NCBI RefSeq assembly: GCF_900119185.1
Contig: NZ_FPJE01000036.1
Coordinates: forward strand, 1-42,106
DNA from: Sinomicrobium oceani
Lineage (GTDB): Bacteria > Bacteroidota > Bacteroidia > Flavobacteriales > Flavobacteriaceae
Direction: 5' to 3'
Length of the DNA: 42,106 nt
The notes beneath the pieces are model-generated. The model was not told the origin of the DNA. It worked only from the letters and a program-made list of their open reading frames with translations, and did no database searches. This document shows positions 1-9,930 of the stretch, piece by piece. The position numbers and the translations under genes were made by a program. Within the stretch, counting starts at the first letter, position 1. Every line of letters starts with the position of its first letter.

Positions 1-63
1 ACTATACTCAAAATAACCTTGCTTAAATCTTCCTAATTCGTAGCGAACAAATCGCTACTGTTA

Positions 64-92
64 GTGCTGTCAACAATATATCAAGGAACTCC
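64..92 (-). promoter_or_regulatory. rRNA leader with boxA-like element
   Basis: Read on the minus strand, this stretch contains GTTCCTTGATATATTG followed by TTGACAGC. This resembles the GTTCTTTGACATATTG element found ahead of 16S genes in Bacteroidota and thought to act in antitermination. It lies just downstream of three strong leftward promoters, and bases 1-63 read as further leader. The 16S gene itself is not in the window. The identification rests on motif memory and on the promoter context. Confidence 0.6.
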
Positions 93-133
93 TTAGTCAA
101 TCTTTATCCACTTACTGTTTTTGTAAGCGGCTG

Positions 134-165
134 CAAAAGTAAAAACCTTTTTTATTCTGACCAAA
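134..165 (-). promoter_or_regulatory. rrn promoter P1 (proximal)
   Basis: On the minus strand there is a TTTG -33 element (162-165), a 20-nt spacer and a perfect TAnnTTTG -7 element, TACTTTTG (134-141). It is followed by GCAGCCGCTT at the expected start site. This is the Bacteroidota primary-sigma consensus. It is the most downstream of three tandem copies. Confidence 0.8.
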
Positions 166-233
166 CTTTTGCTTAACTTTTTTCAAAAAACTTTCCCGCT
201 ATCACTCTCCTAATCTCCCTCGCAAAGCGGCTG

Positions 234-264
234 CAAAACTAATACCTTTATTCGTTCTGACAAA
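234..264 (-). promoter_or_regulatory. rrn promoter P2 (middle)
   Basis: On the minus strand there is TTTG (261-264), a 19-nt spacer and TAGTTTTG (234-241), followed by the same GCAGCCGCTT start region as the proximal copy. The near-identity of the initially transcribed bases across the copies points to an rRNA-type promoter array. Confidence 0.8.
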
Positions 265-335
265 CTTTTTGAAACATTTTTTTAAAGAACTTTTTCGCTT
301 CCTTCTTCATCAATCATTCTCCTCCAAAGCGGGTG

Positions 336-368
336 CAAATATATAATCTCTTCACAATCCCAACCAAA
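336..368 (-). promoter_or_regulatory. rrn promoter P3 (distal)
   Basis: On the minus strand there is TTTG (365-368), a 21-nt spacer and TATATTTG (336-343), followed by GCACCCGCTT. It is the most upstream of the three tandem leftward promoters, spaced about 100 bp apart. Confidence 0.8.
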
Positions 369-785
369 TAATTTATGCCTTTTTTTTAATGTTTTTTACC
401 AACACCTAAAGATGAATTACTTACACGAAAAAAGATTTTAGTCAAGACTTCCTTCGCTTCATCAAAACTGTACTTTCAGATGTGTTTGCAGAAAGAAATC
501 AGTATAAAACAGACATACATAAAGCCCATATATACGGTTTGAAACTCATCCGCTTCCCGGTTTCCAGGTATTATTTCCGTCCATATTCCCAAAATTGCAA
601 TAAACTTTACACCACAAACCTGCTGTTCCCGCTTCCTAAAGGGCGATAACCATAGTAATATCTGCCCGAAAGAATACTCCCTCTTCCCGACACAGCCTCT
701 GCAGACCTTAGTTTTTATACTATATATAGACCATAATGATATCCTGAACCTTATGTTTTTACATTCCTTTTTTATCCCCGGATTT
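369..785. other. Intergenic region, no gene seen
   Basis: This is AT-rich DNA between the leftward rrn promoters and the rightward thiamine promoter. No open reading frame with coding character, tRNA or hairpin with a T-run was recognised. It probably carries upstream promoter elements for both divergent units. Confidence 0.6.
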
Positions 786-791
786 TTTATA

Positions 792-799
792 TACCTTTG
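792..799 (+). promoter_or_regulatory. Promoter -7 element of thiamine operon
   Basis: TACCTTTG matches TAnnTTTG perfectly. A T-rich stretch (768-771) lies at the -33 distance but is not an exact TTTG. The predicted start, near 805, falls just before the TPP riboswitch. Confidence 0.75.
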
Positions 800-807
800 T
801 ATATGAA

Positions 808-908
808 CTTTAGGGGTGCTTTACCTCCTGTTCCGGAAAGGACACAGGAAATAAGGCTGAGAAATACCCTCTGAACCTGATCCGGGTAATACCGGCGAAG
901 GGAAAAGG
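808..908 (+). promoter_or_regulatory. TPP riboswitch (THI element)
   Basis: The aptamer hallmarks are present in order: GGGGTGCT (813-820), a variable hairpin, GGCTGAGAAATACCCTC, GAACCTGATCCGGGTAATAC and CGAAGGGAA. This is the thiamine pyrophosphate aptamer and it sits directly upstream of thiS and thiC. It should lower expression of the thiamine operon when TPP is abundant. A short stem at 932-950 may be part of its expression platform. Confidence 0.97.
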
Positions 909-931
909 CGAATATTGTATTTTCTGACACG

Positions 932-950
932 AAATCCGTTGCCCGGATTT
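932..950 (+). promoter_or_regulatory. Candidate riboswitch expression-platform hairpin
   Basis: AAATCCG (932-938) and CGGATTT (944-950) form a perfect 7-bp stem with a 5-nt loop, followed by a weakly T-rich tract. It lies between the TPP aptamer and thiS and could act as a terminator or as a partner in the ligand switch. The T-tract is poor, so control could instead be at translation. Confidence 0.4.
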
Positions 951-1018
951 TCTGTATTCACGTATTCTTACCCGCCACAGGCATTCCTATTGTTCCAGAC
1001 CCTTAAAAAACAAGACGT

Positions 1019-1273
1019 ATGGAAACAATAACGGTACGCGTTAACGACAAATCTGTCTCTTTAGCAGGACAAAGCACTATTACAGACCTCATCAGGCATA
1101 TCAATATCCCTCCGAAAGGCATCGCCATTGCGTTGAACCTGCCTCCCGATGACAACGTTGCTTTTATCGAACAGCAACATTCCCGCGAAGTCATCCCGCA
1201 AAAACAATGGGATACGTATACGCTTGCCGACCAACAGGACATCCTTATTATCAGAGCTACGCAAGGGGGATAA
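1019..1273 (+). CDS. thiS: ThiS sulfur-carrier protein
   Basis: A small ubiquitin-like protein of 84 residues ending in ThrGlnGlyGly. The C-terminal Gly-Gly is adenylated by ThiF and then converted to a thiocarboxylate that supplies sulfur to ThiG for thiazole synthesis. It begins METITVRVND, typical of the beta-grasp fold, and is slightly longer than the usual 65-70 residues. It is the first gene after the TPP riboswitch. A start at 1019 gives the expected N-terminal beta strand. Confidence 0.95.
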   Translation: METITVRVNDKSVSLAGQSTITDLIRHINIPPKGIAIALNLPPDDNVAFIEQQHSREVIPQKQWDTYTLADQQDILIIRATQGG

Positions 1274-1315
1274 CCAGACATTCCCGTTTTTCACTTACAC
1301 CGTATTACCTCATAA

Positions 1316-3166
<1,851 letters not shown>

Positions 3167-3168
3167 AA

Positions 3169-3819
3169 ATGAAAAACAGTAAACGCAGCACAAATATACC
3201 GGAACTTGTCGTCATCACCTGCCCGGGAATCTCACCTGATGAGATTCCCGCTATTATCGGCATGTTTGAGGAAGGGTTGCAAACCCTTCACCTCCGGAAG
3301 CCCGGAATGAACCGGGCAGAGACCATACGTTTCCTCGATCAGATCCCGGAAACGTATCACCCGGGGATTGCGCTGCATCAGCATTACGACATTACGGACG
3401 ACTATACTCTAAAAGGTATTCACCTTCCGGAAAAAGCCAGGAAAAAAAAGGACGCAGGAACTCTTATCGATATTTACCGAAAAAAAGAACTGTCGGTAAG
3501 TACCTCCTTTCACGCTACCGAAGCGCTCCTTTCCTGTAAGGCTGATACCTTTGACTATGCTTTTCTCAGCCCCGTTTTTGACAGTATTTCCAAAACAGGG
3601 TACGGGGGACATTCCTTTGACCTTTCCGGACAAGAACTTCCTTTCCCCGTTCTGGCACTGGGAGGTGTAACTCCGGAGCATATTCCGACGGCACTACAAA
3701 ACGGCTTTTCAGGGATAGCTGTCCTCGGGTATATATGGAACGCTTCTTCTCCTGTTGAAGCTTTTCGATATCTCCTGGAACAATACAATAAAAAATCCGA
3801 ACTACTCCGATCAAAATGA
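3169..3819 (+). CDS. ThiE/TenI-like thiamine phosphate synthase paralogue
   Basis: A 216-residue TIM-barrel protein of the ThiE/TenI family. Family features are LHLRKP (about residues 41-46), GIHLPEK, LSPVF, LALGGVTPEHI and GIAVLGYIW. The phosphate-binding TxTK-type loop of true ThiE is replaced by SKTGYGG, and the usual D-x-GVHLG segment is degenerate (LKGIHLPEK). A canonical ThiE domain is encoded in the next gene. This copy may therefore be a TenI-type thiazole tautomerase rather than the coupling enzyme. That assignment is inference. It starts 3 bp after thiC and overlaps the next start by 4 bp (ATGA), indicating translational coupling. Confidence 0.75.
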   Translation: MKNSKRSTNIPELVVITCPGISPDEIPAIIGMFEEGLQTLHLRKPGMNRAETIRFLDQIPETYHPGIALHQHYDITDDYTLKGIHLPEKARKKKDAGTLIDIYRKKELSVSTSFHATEALLSCKADTFDYAFLSPVFDSISKTGYGGHSFDLSGQELPFPVLALGGVTPEHIPTALQNGFSGIAVLGYIWNASSPVEAFRYLLEQYNKKSELLRSK

Positions 3820-5255
3820 AAATCATGACTACATCGTATGTGCTGACCATCGCGGGACATGACCCATGCAGCGGTGCAGGTATGACCGCAGATCTCAGTA
3901 CCATCAATGCTCTGGGAGGTACAGGACTTAGCGTATGCACGGCTTTGACAGTTCAGAACGACCTGACCTTCGAGCAATGCTACTGGACGGATCCCGGCAT
4001 TATACTGGACCAACTTCAGCTGCTTCTTAACAGTTATCCGGTAAGGGTAGCCAAAATCGGCATTATAGAAAATCCGGATATCCTCCGCCAAATCATCAGG
4101 ATGATACACGAGGTCAGCCCGGAGACCGATATTATATGGGACCCGGTACTGAAATCAGGAAGCGGATATACATTTCACCGAAACCTGTCGGTCGGAGGAT
4201 TGTCTGACATCTTTGAAATGTGTTCGCTGGTCACCCCAAATTACGATGAACTCCGGGCCATTGCCGAAAACGGAAATATAAAGAAGGCCATATCCGACAT
4301 TTCTTCGCGCTGTCCCCTCTTACTCAAAGGCGGACACCGGAGTGATGCGCAGAAAGGAACCGACATCCTGTACTTTAAAGATGCGATTTCTGCAACGCTC
4401 CTTCCACGGAATATTCTGGATGTAAACCGACACGGAAGCGGTTGTGTGCTCTCTGCCGGTATAGCTTCCTATCTCGCTCGCGGATACGACCTGTTACAGT
4501 CCTGCATCCTGGCTAAAGAATACACCTACCGCTTTCTGCTTGCCGATCCGGCCAAAAGGAAAGCGGAGCATATCGCCCTGCAATACATTTCCACCGGCAA
4601 AAGCCCGGAAGAGCATCTGCAACATATACAGGAAGTCTGTATTTCCGGAGGGAAGTGGATACAGCTCCGCATGAAAGACCATACCGAAAGGGAAATATTT
4701 GACACTGCAGGAAAGGCCCGGGATATCTGTACCCGTTACGGAGCTGTACTCATTATAGACGATGGTGTTTCCGTGGCCCGGGCCATCGGAGCCGATGGGG
4801 TACATCTCGGAAATAACGACCTTCCCCCTGCCGAAGCCCGAAACATCCTCGGGCCCGAAGCAATCATAGGCGGAACAGCCAATACTCTCGAAGATATAGA
4901 TCGACTTCAGCGCGAAGGAGTAGACTATATAGGACTGGGACCTTTCCGTTTTACTACAACCAAAAAGAACCTTGCGCCGGTTCTCGGTCTGGACGGTTAT
5001 TCGCAAATAATGGAAACCTTGCAGCAACTGAAAACAAATATACCGGTCATTGCCATAGGAGGAATTACCCTACGGGATATCGGGCCCATCCTGGAAACAG
5101 GAATCTCAGGAATAGCCGTATCGGGTCTGCTCACCCCCAAACAACGTGTAACGACACCAGGCAGCACCAAAGACATGATCAGAATGATCGGGGAACTTAT
5201 CCGGCATGCTGCCGGTCCGAGTAAACAAACAACCGAAATTGTAAAACATCAGTAA
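3816..5255 (+). CDS. thiDE: ThiD-ThiE fusion: HMP-P kinase / thiamine phosphate synthase
   Basis: A 479-residue fusion. The N-terminal part (about 1-245) is ThiD, the ribokinase-like HMP/HMP-P kinase, with [14 protein letters not shown] at the substrate site and [12 protein letters not shown] at the ATP/anion hole. The C-terminal part (about 255-465) is ThiE, which joins HMP-PP to thiazole phosphate. It has [39 protein letters not shown] and [10 protein letters not shown]. The first beta strand of a stand-alone ThiE (LYLVTD-like) is replaced by the linker [13 protein letters not shown], as in other Bacteroidota copies. An alternative start at 3825 would shorten it by three residues. Confidence 0.93.
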   Translation: MKIMTTSYVLTIAGHDPCSGAGMTADLSTINALGGTGLSVCTALTVQNDLTFEQCYWTDPGIILDQLQLLLNSYPVRVAKIGIIENPDILRQIIRMIHEVSPETDIIWDPVLKSGSGYTFHRNLSVGGLSDIFEMCSLVTPNYDELRAIAENGNIKKAISDISSRCPLLLKGGHRSDAQKGTDILYFKDAISATLLPRNILDVNRHGSGCVLSAGIASYLARGYDLLQSCILAKEYTYRFLLADPAKRKAEHIALQYISTGKSPEEHLQHIQEVCISGGKWIQLRMKDHTEREIFDTAGKARDICTRYGAVLIIDDGVSVARAIGADGVHLGNNDLPPAEARNILGPEAIIGGTANTLEDIDRLQREGVDYIGLGPFRFTTTKKNLAPVLGLDGYSQIMETLQQLKTNIPVIAIGGITLRDIGPILETGISGIAVSGLLTPKQRVTTPGSTKDMIRMIGELIRHAAGPSKQTTEIVKHQ

Positions 5256-5257
5256 AC

Positions 5258-6037
5258 ATGAAAACCAACGATACATTAATTATTGCAGATAAAACATTCT
5301 CGTCCCGCCTTTTTATCGGAACGGGAAAATTCAGTGCTGCCAGCCAGATGAAGGCTGCCGTCCGAGCTTCGGAAAGCGAACTCGCCACGGTTGCCCTGAA
5401 AAGAGTTAATCCGGAGGAAAAGTCAGAAGACATTCACGCTTCGTTGCTGGATACAGGGATCAGCCTTTTACCTAATACCTCCGGCGTAAGAACAGCCACA
5501 GAAGCCGTGTTTGCGGCTCAACTGGCCCGGGAAGCCCTGGAAACCAACTGGATTAAACTGGAAATACATCCCGATCCCAGGTACCTGCTTCCCGACCCTA
5601 TAGAAACACTGCTCGCTGCGGAAGAACTGGTGAAACAAGGATTTGTCGTCATGCCTTATATCCATGCCGACCCCGTTTTGTGCAAACGCCTCGAAGAAGT
5701 CGGCACCCAGTGTGTTATGCCTCTGGGAGCACCTATCGGCAGCAATAAGGGATTAAAAACACTGGATTTCCTGAATATTATTATCGAACAAAGCAACATC
5801 CCGGTTATCGTAGACGCCGGTATCGGCAGCCCTTCACATGCGGCGGCGGCCATGGAAGCCGGAGCAGATGCCGTACTGGTAAATACGGCTATCGCCGTGG
5901 CGGGAGATCCCATAGCTATGGCTCACGCTTTTAAACTTGCCGTCGAAGCCGGAAGAACTGCGTACCGTTCCAGACTGGCTCCGGCCCGGTCAGAGGCAGA
6001 AGCCAGCAGTCCGTTAACTTCATTTCTCACGGAATAA
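5258..6037 (+). CDS. thiG: Thiazole synthase ThiG
   Basis: A 259-residue TIM-barrel protein. ThiG condenses deoxyxylulose phosphate, dehydroglycine and sulfur from ThiS thiocarboxylate into the thiazole ring. The Schiff-base lysine is expected at Lys100 in [18 protein letters not shown], matching the family's K-[VL]-E motif. [22 protein letters not shown] is the phosphate-binding end. It lies 2 bp after thiDE and 16 bp before thiH, its partner in the thiazole complex. Confidence 0.97.
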   Translation: MKTNDTLIIADKTFSSRLFIGTGKFSAASQMKAAVRASESELATVALKRVNPEEKSEDIHASLLDTGISLLPNTSGVRTATEAVFAAQLAREALETNWIKLEIHPDPRYLLPDPIETLLAAEELVKQGFVVMPYIHADPVLCKRLEEVGTQCVMPLGAPIGSNKGLKTLDFLNIIIEQSNIPVIVDAGIGSPSHAAAAMEAGADAVLVNTAIAVAGDPIAMAHAFKLAVEAGRTAYRSRLAPARSEAEASSPLTSFLTE

Positions 6038-6053
6038 CCACACGACAAAAAAT

Positions 6054-7223
6054 ATGGCTATGACACTTCAGAACAACTCACATTCCGAAATTTCCTTAAC
6101 GTCAACAGAAAATCGGGATTTTTATGAGATCTTCAGTACCTATGACTGGCAGCACACAGAGAAAGACATCTATGCCAAAACCGTTGAAGATGTGCAAAAG
6201 GCGCTGCGCTCCGAGCGGAAAACCCTGGAAGACTTTAAGGCCCTGATTTCTCCGGCGGCACGTCCTTTTCTGGAAAAAATGGCTTCGGAAAGCATGAAGA
6301 TCACCCGTAGACGGTTCGGTAAGGTGATACAGATGTATGCCCCGATGTACTTGTCGAACGAGTGCCAGAATATCTGCACGTACTGCGGATTCAGCCTTAC
6401 CAATAAAATTCCGCGAAGGACACTTACCGACGAAGAAATTCTGAAAGAAGCGGTTTTCCTGAAGAAAAAAGGATACGATCATATTCTGCTGGTCACCGGA
6501 GAAGCTAACAGAACCGTCGGGGTCGATTATCTGAAAAATGCCATCCGGCTGATCCGTCCTTACTTTTCCAACATCAGTATAGAAGTTCAGCCTCTGGACA
6601 CCAACGAATATGAAGCCCTCATAGCCGAAGGCCTGTACGCCGTACTGGTTTACCAAGAAACATACCATGAATCCTGCTATAAAATTCATCACCCGAAAGG
6701 TAAAAAATCGAATTTTCGTTACCGGCTTCATACCCCGGACCGATTGGGAAAAGCCGGGATTCACAAAACCGGACTCGGAGCTTTATTCGGGTTGGAAGAC
6801 TGGAGAACAGATAGTTTTTTCACCGCGCTTCACCTCAGGTACCTGCAGAAACAGTACTGGAAAACACGGTATTCTATCTCCTTTCCCCGCCTTCGACCTC
6901 ATTCGGGAGGACTTGAGCCCAAAGTAGTCATGACCGATACGGACCTCGCTCAACTGATCTTTGCCTACCGGATATTCGACGAAGATGTGGAACTTTCCCT
7001 GTCTACACGGGAAAGTATGAATTTTAGGAACCATATCATTCAGCTTGGTGTTAATTCCATGAGTGCGGAATCCAAAACCAATCCCGGCGGTTATACGGTA
7101 GACCCTCAATCGCTGGAACAATTTGAGATCTCCGATGAGCGAAGTACGGAAGCTATTGCAGCCATGATCAGAAATAAAGGGTATGAAGTGGTTTGGAAAG
7201 ACTGGGAGAAGGGGTATAAATAA
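6054..7223 (+). CDS. thiH: 2-iminoacetate synthase ThiH
   Basis: A 389-residue radical-SAM protein. ThiH cleaves tyrosine to dehydroglycine (2-iminoacetate) for ThiG. The iron-sulfur cysteines are Cys104, Cys108 and Cys111 in CQNICTYCGFS (CX3CX2C). The C-terminal BATS-type region contains ISFPRLRPH and SLSTRE. No thiO glycine oxidase is seen, consistent with the anaerobe-compatible ThiH route. It ends the tight part of the thiamine operon. A start at 6060 is also possible. Confidence 0.97.
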   Translation: MAMTLQNNSHSEISLTSTENRDFYEIFSTYDWQHTEKDIYAKTVEDVQKALRSERKTLEDFKALISPAARPFLEKMASESMKITRRRFGKVIQMYAPMYLSNECQNICTYCGFSLTNKIPRRTLTDEEILKEAVFLKKKGYDHILLVTGEANRTVGVDYLKNAIRLIRPYFSNISIEVQPLDTNEYEALIAEGLYAVLVYQETYHESCYKIHHPKGKKSNFRYRLHTPDRLGKAGIHKTGLGALFGLEDWRTDSFFTALHLRYLQKQYWKTRYSISFPRLRPHSGGLEPKVVMTDTDLAQLIFAYRIFDEDVELSLSTRESMNFRNHIIQLGVNSMSAESKTNPGGYTVDPQSLEQFEISDERSTEAIAAMIRNKGYEVVWKDWEKGYK

Positions 7224-7262
7224 GAAGGATAATATTATGGTTTCCCTTTTCAACATTTTTAG

Positions 7263-7270
7263 TATGTTTG
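7263..7270 (+). promoter_or_regulatory. Promoter -7 element ahead of the outer-membrane gene
   Basis: TATGTTTG matches TAnnTTTG perfectly. It lies 93 bp before the start of the frameshifted outer-membrane gene and 40 bp after thiH ends. GTTT (7240-7243) is a rough match at the -33 position. It suggests that the inserted gene is transcribed independently of the thi operon. Confidence 0.5.
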
Positions 7271-7363
7271 ACAAATTTTACAAATCATAGCCAAAAGGTA
7301 ATCCCTCCCCCAACCTGTCTGTAACATTAGACATCACTATCCTGCTGGTTTAAAAATTAACTT

Positions 7364-8589
7364 ATGCAAAAAAAACTACTTGTCCTTTTTGTCACAATGC
7401 TTTGTGCCCGTTCTTATGCTCAGATTTCTTTTGAAAAAGGATATTTCATTGATGAGTCCGAACGAAAAACGGAATGCCTGATTAAAAATATCGATTGGAA
7501 AAATAACCCTTCGGAGTTCGAATACAAGCTTTCACAAGATGGTGTATCCAAAGTCAAAACAATTAAAACAACCAAAGAGTTTGGTATTACGGGATATTCT
7601 AAATTTATAAGGGCCCATGTCAATATAGATCGGTCTAACGATGAAAGGATCAGTTCCCTGAGCACTACCAGGGCTCCCGATTTCCACAAAGAAGAACTCT
7701 TCCTCAAAGTCCTGATCGAAGGTAAAGCCAGTCTTTATTACTACGAAGGCGGAAATACCAAGCGCTATTTTTTCAAGCGTGAAGACCAAAGCGAAATACA
7801 ACCACTGATCTTTAAGAAGTATATCACTCAAAACAACAAGATAGGAACCAATGTAGGCTATAAACAGCAACTCTGGGATGCCTTGAAATGTGAGGAAATT
7901 AGCAGGAGCACCATAGAGAGGCTCGATTACACGCAAAGTTCTCTGGCTAAAATCTTTATTAAATATAATTCGTGTACCTCATCTGAATATATCAGTTATA
8001 AAAAAGGACAAAACTAAAGCTTCATTTAGCTCTGCGCCCGGGAGTCAAGTTTTCTTCCCTGGATCTACAAATAGCTTCCAAAAACAGACCACAGGTAGAA
8101 TTTGGCAATAAGACAGGATTTCGACTGGGAATAGAAGGGGAATTTATTCTTCCCTTTAACAACAATAAATGGGCAATATTGGTAGAACCCACCTATCAGT
8201 ATTATAAAGCCGAAGAAACTGTAAACGTCAATGATGTTTCGGGTCGAAAGATTATTTCCCGAATAGATTATAAATCTATAGAGCTTCCGATTTCTGTCAG
8301 GCATTATTTTTACCTGAACGATACATCCAAATTATATATCAATGCCGCAATCGTTTTGGATTTTGACCAGGATTCTTCGTTGAGAATTACCCGTGCGGAT
8401 GGCAGTAGTCTTTATCCCAGGATTGACCTCGATTCTTATACCCATTTGGCATTAGGAGCCGGCTATACCATAAATGACAAATATAGCCTGGAGTTGAGAT
8501 ATCAATCGAGACAAATAGTACGCTACGGTGGGCAATGGGACTCAGACTACAGGAGCTTATCTGTTATCTTAGGGTACAGACTATTTTAG
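7364..8589 (+). pseudogene. Frameshifted outer-membrane beta-barrel protein
   Basis: Two reading frames join into one protein of about 408 residues. The first part (7364-8017, 217 aa) begins with a signal peptide (MQKKLLVLFVTMLCARSYAQ) and a soluble domain. The second (about 8005-8589, in the -1 frame) continues LALRPGVKFSSLDLQ and ends in alternating beta strands finishing LSVILGYRLF, as in Bacteroidota PorT-like outer-membrane barrels. The break is at an A6 run (8000-8005): a seventh A, or a -1 slip, restores the frame as SYKKRTKLKLHLAL. Apart from this the coding is intact, so the mutation is recent, a sequencing error, or bypassed by slippage. The function is unknown. It splits thiH from thiF. 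Confidence 0.75.
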
Positions 8590-8641
8590 TTTTTCACCTA
8601 TATCGGCTGCCTGTGTTTTAACGGAAGAACCATTTTATAAG

Positions 8642-8660
8642 CAGGTAAATAGCTTACCTG
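8642..8660 (+). terminator. Weak hairpin after outer-membrane gene
   Basis: CAGGTAA (8642-8648) and TTACCTG (8654-8660) form a perfect 7-bp stem with a 5-nt loop. The following tract is A-rich rather than T-rich, so it is a weak terminator candidate or an mRNA end stabiliser. Confidence 0.3.
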
Positions 8661-8706
8661 AGGTTTAAAAAAGAGAGGCTATCTATCATAAGACGGTACT
8701 ATTTGT

Positions 8707-8714
8707 TATTTTTG
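8707..8714 (+). promoter_or_regulatory. Promoter -7 element upstream of thiF
   Basis: TATTTTTG matches TAnnTTTG. It would give a leader of about 70 nt before thiF. No clear -33 element was found. It may allow thiF expression despite the interrupting gene. Confidence 0.4.
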
Positions 8715-8791
8715 AAATTCAGCAGTGTATCTCAGTAATCATTTTACGAATACGCTACATAGATTATTTTGGTATTTAAATTAAGACATCC

Positions 8792-9886
8792 ATGTTTTCC
8801 AAAGGTGAACAACAACATTATCACAGGCAGCTTATCCTGGATGAGATCGGAGAAAGCGGGCAAGCCCGTTTGAAAGATGCAAAAGTGCTGGTTATAGGTG
8901 CAGGCGGACTGGGATCGGCTATATTGCCGTATCTCGCGGCGGCTGGTGTCGGGCATGTCGGAATTATAGACCATGATACTGTTGCCACGTCGAACCTCCA
9001 CCGGCAGGTGATGTTCGGCATGGACGATGTCGGAAAAAACAAAGCTGTAACTGCCGCCGGTAAGTTATCACAACTCAATCCGCACATCGGTATCACCTCC
9101 TATCCGGAAGCACTGACCTCCGGAAATGCCGGGATGTTGTTTTCCGGATATGATATTATCGTGGACGGTTCGGACAATTTCCCTACACGTTATCTTGTCA
9201 ATGATGCTGCTGTAATGTGTGGTAAGCCTGTTGTTTTCGGTTCTATTTTTAAGTTCGAAGGACAGATTTCCGTTTTCAACTACCTGGATGGCCCTACCTA
9301 TCGTTGTCTTTTTCCGGAGCCTCCGCTTCCGGGAACCTCCCCTAATTGTTCTGAAATCGGGGTGCTGGGTGTTTTACCGGGAATCATAGGAACCCTCCAG
9401 GCCAATGAAGTCATTAAAATAATCTGCGGCATAGGAGAAGTACTGCGCGGAAAGCTCTTTACCATAGACTGTCTGTCGCTGCAGACCCAGGTTTTACGGT
9501 TTAAAAAAACAGTCTTCGAAATTCCCGAAACACTTCAGGATACCGGTTATGACTGCAACTTTGCCCCGGAAGATCTCGAGATCACACCGGAACAGTTGTC
9601 CAAAAGCCTTCCGGAAGAATCTGTCCTGATCGATGTAAGAACACATACCGAAAGAGAAAAATACACTATAAGTTCCGTGATAAACGGTCCGGATGACATA
9701 CATATTCCCCTTGACGAACTCATGTCGCGTGACCAGGACATTCCTGAAAACAAACATCTTATCTTCTATTGCCAAAGCGGAATACGTAGCTTACAGGCGG
9801 TACGGACATATCTTCAGAAATATCCTCTTGCCAAAGTTTCGAGTGTAAAGGGCGGACTAAATGCCGTGCTTAATTCCGTAAACTGA
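8792..9886 (+). CDS. thiF: ThiF/MoeB-type adenylyltransferase with rhodanese domain
   Basis: A 364-residue protein. The N-terminal E1-like domain (1-245) has the ATP motif GAGGLGSA (36-43), a HRQ segment and the active cysteine Cys186 in SPNCSEIGVLG. The C-terminal rhodanese domain (about 265-364) has its catalytic cysteine, Cys327, in FYCQSGIR. Such proteins adenylate the Gly-Gly end of ThiS (or MoaD) and can also carry the persulfide. The paired zinc cysteines of E. coli ThiF/MoeB are mostly absent: only Cys172 of the first CXXC remains and there is no second pair. ThiS adenylation is inferred from the locus; a MoeB role cannot be excluded. Confidence 0.88.
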   Translation: MFSKGEQQHYHRQLILDEIGESGQARLKDAKVLVIGAGGLGSAILPYLAAAGVGHVGIIDHDTVATSNLHRQVMFGMDDVGKNKAVTAAGKLSQLNPHIGITSYPEALTSGNAGMLFSGYDIIVDGSDNFPTRYLVNDAAVMCGKPVVFGSIFKFEGQISVFNYLDGPTYRCLFPEPPLPGTSPNCSEIGVLGVLPGIIGTLQANEVIKIICGIGEVLRGKLFTIDCLSLQTQVLRFKKTVFEIPETLQDTGYDCNFAPEDLEITPEQLSKSLPEESVLIDVRTHTEREKYTISSVINGPDDIHIPLDELMSRDQDIPENKHLIFYCQSGIRSLQAVRTYLQKYPLAKVSSVKGGLNAVLNSVN

Positions 9887-9896
9887 AACAAATAAC

Positions 9897-9904
9897 TATT
9901 TTTG
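9897..9904 (+). promoter_or_regulatory. Promoter -7 element of purK
   Basis: TATTTTTG matches TAnnTTTG and is followed by CGGAGG. It would give a leader of about 20 nt before purK. No convincing -33 TTTG was found. Confidence 0.5.
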
Positions 9905-9930
9905 CGGAGGAAAATACAAACACAGCATAG

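Noticed and set aside
121-368. Three imperfect repeats near the left edge as a CRISPR-like array or transposon end
   Set aside because: Repeats are few, about 100 bp apart, and each is explained by a full -33/-7 promoter plus start region.
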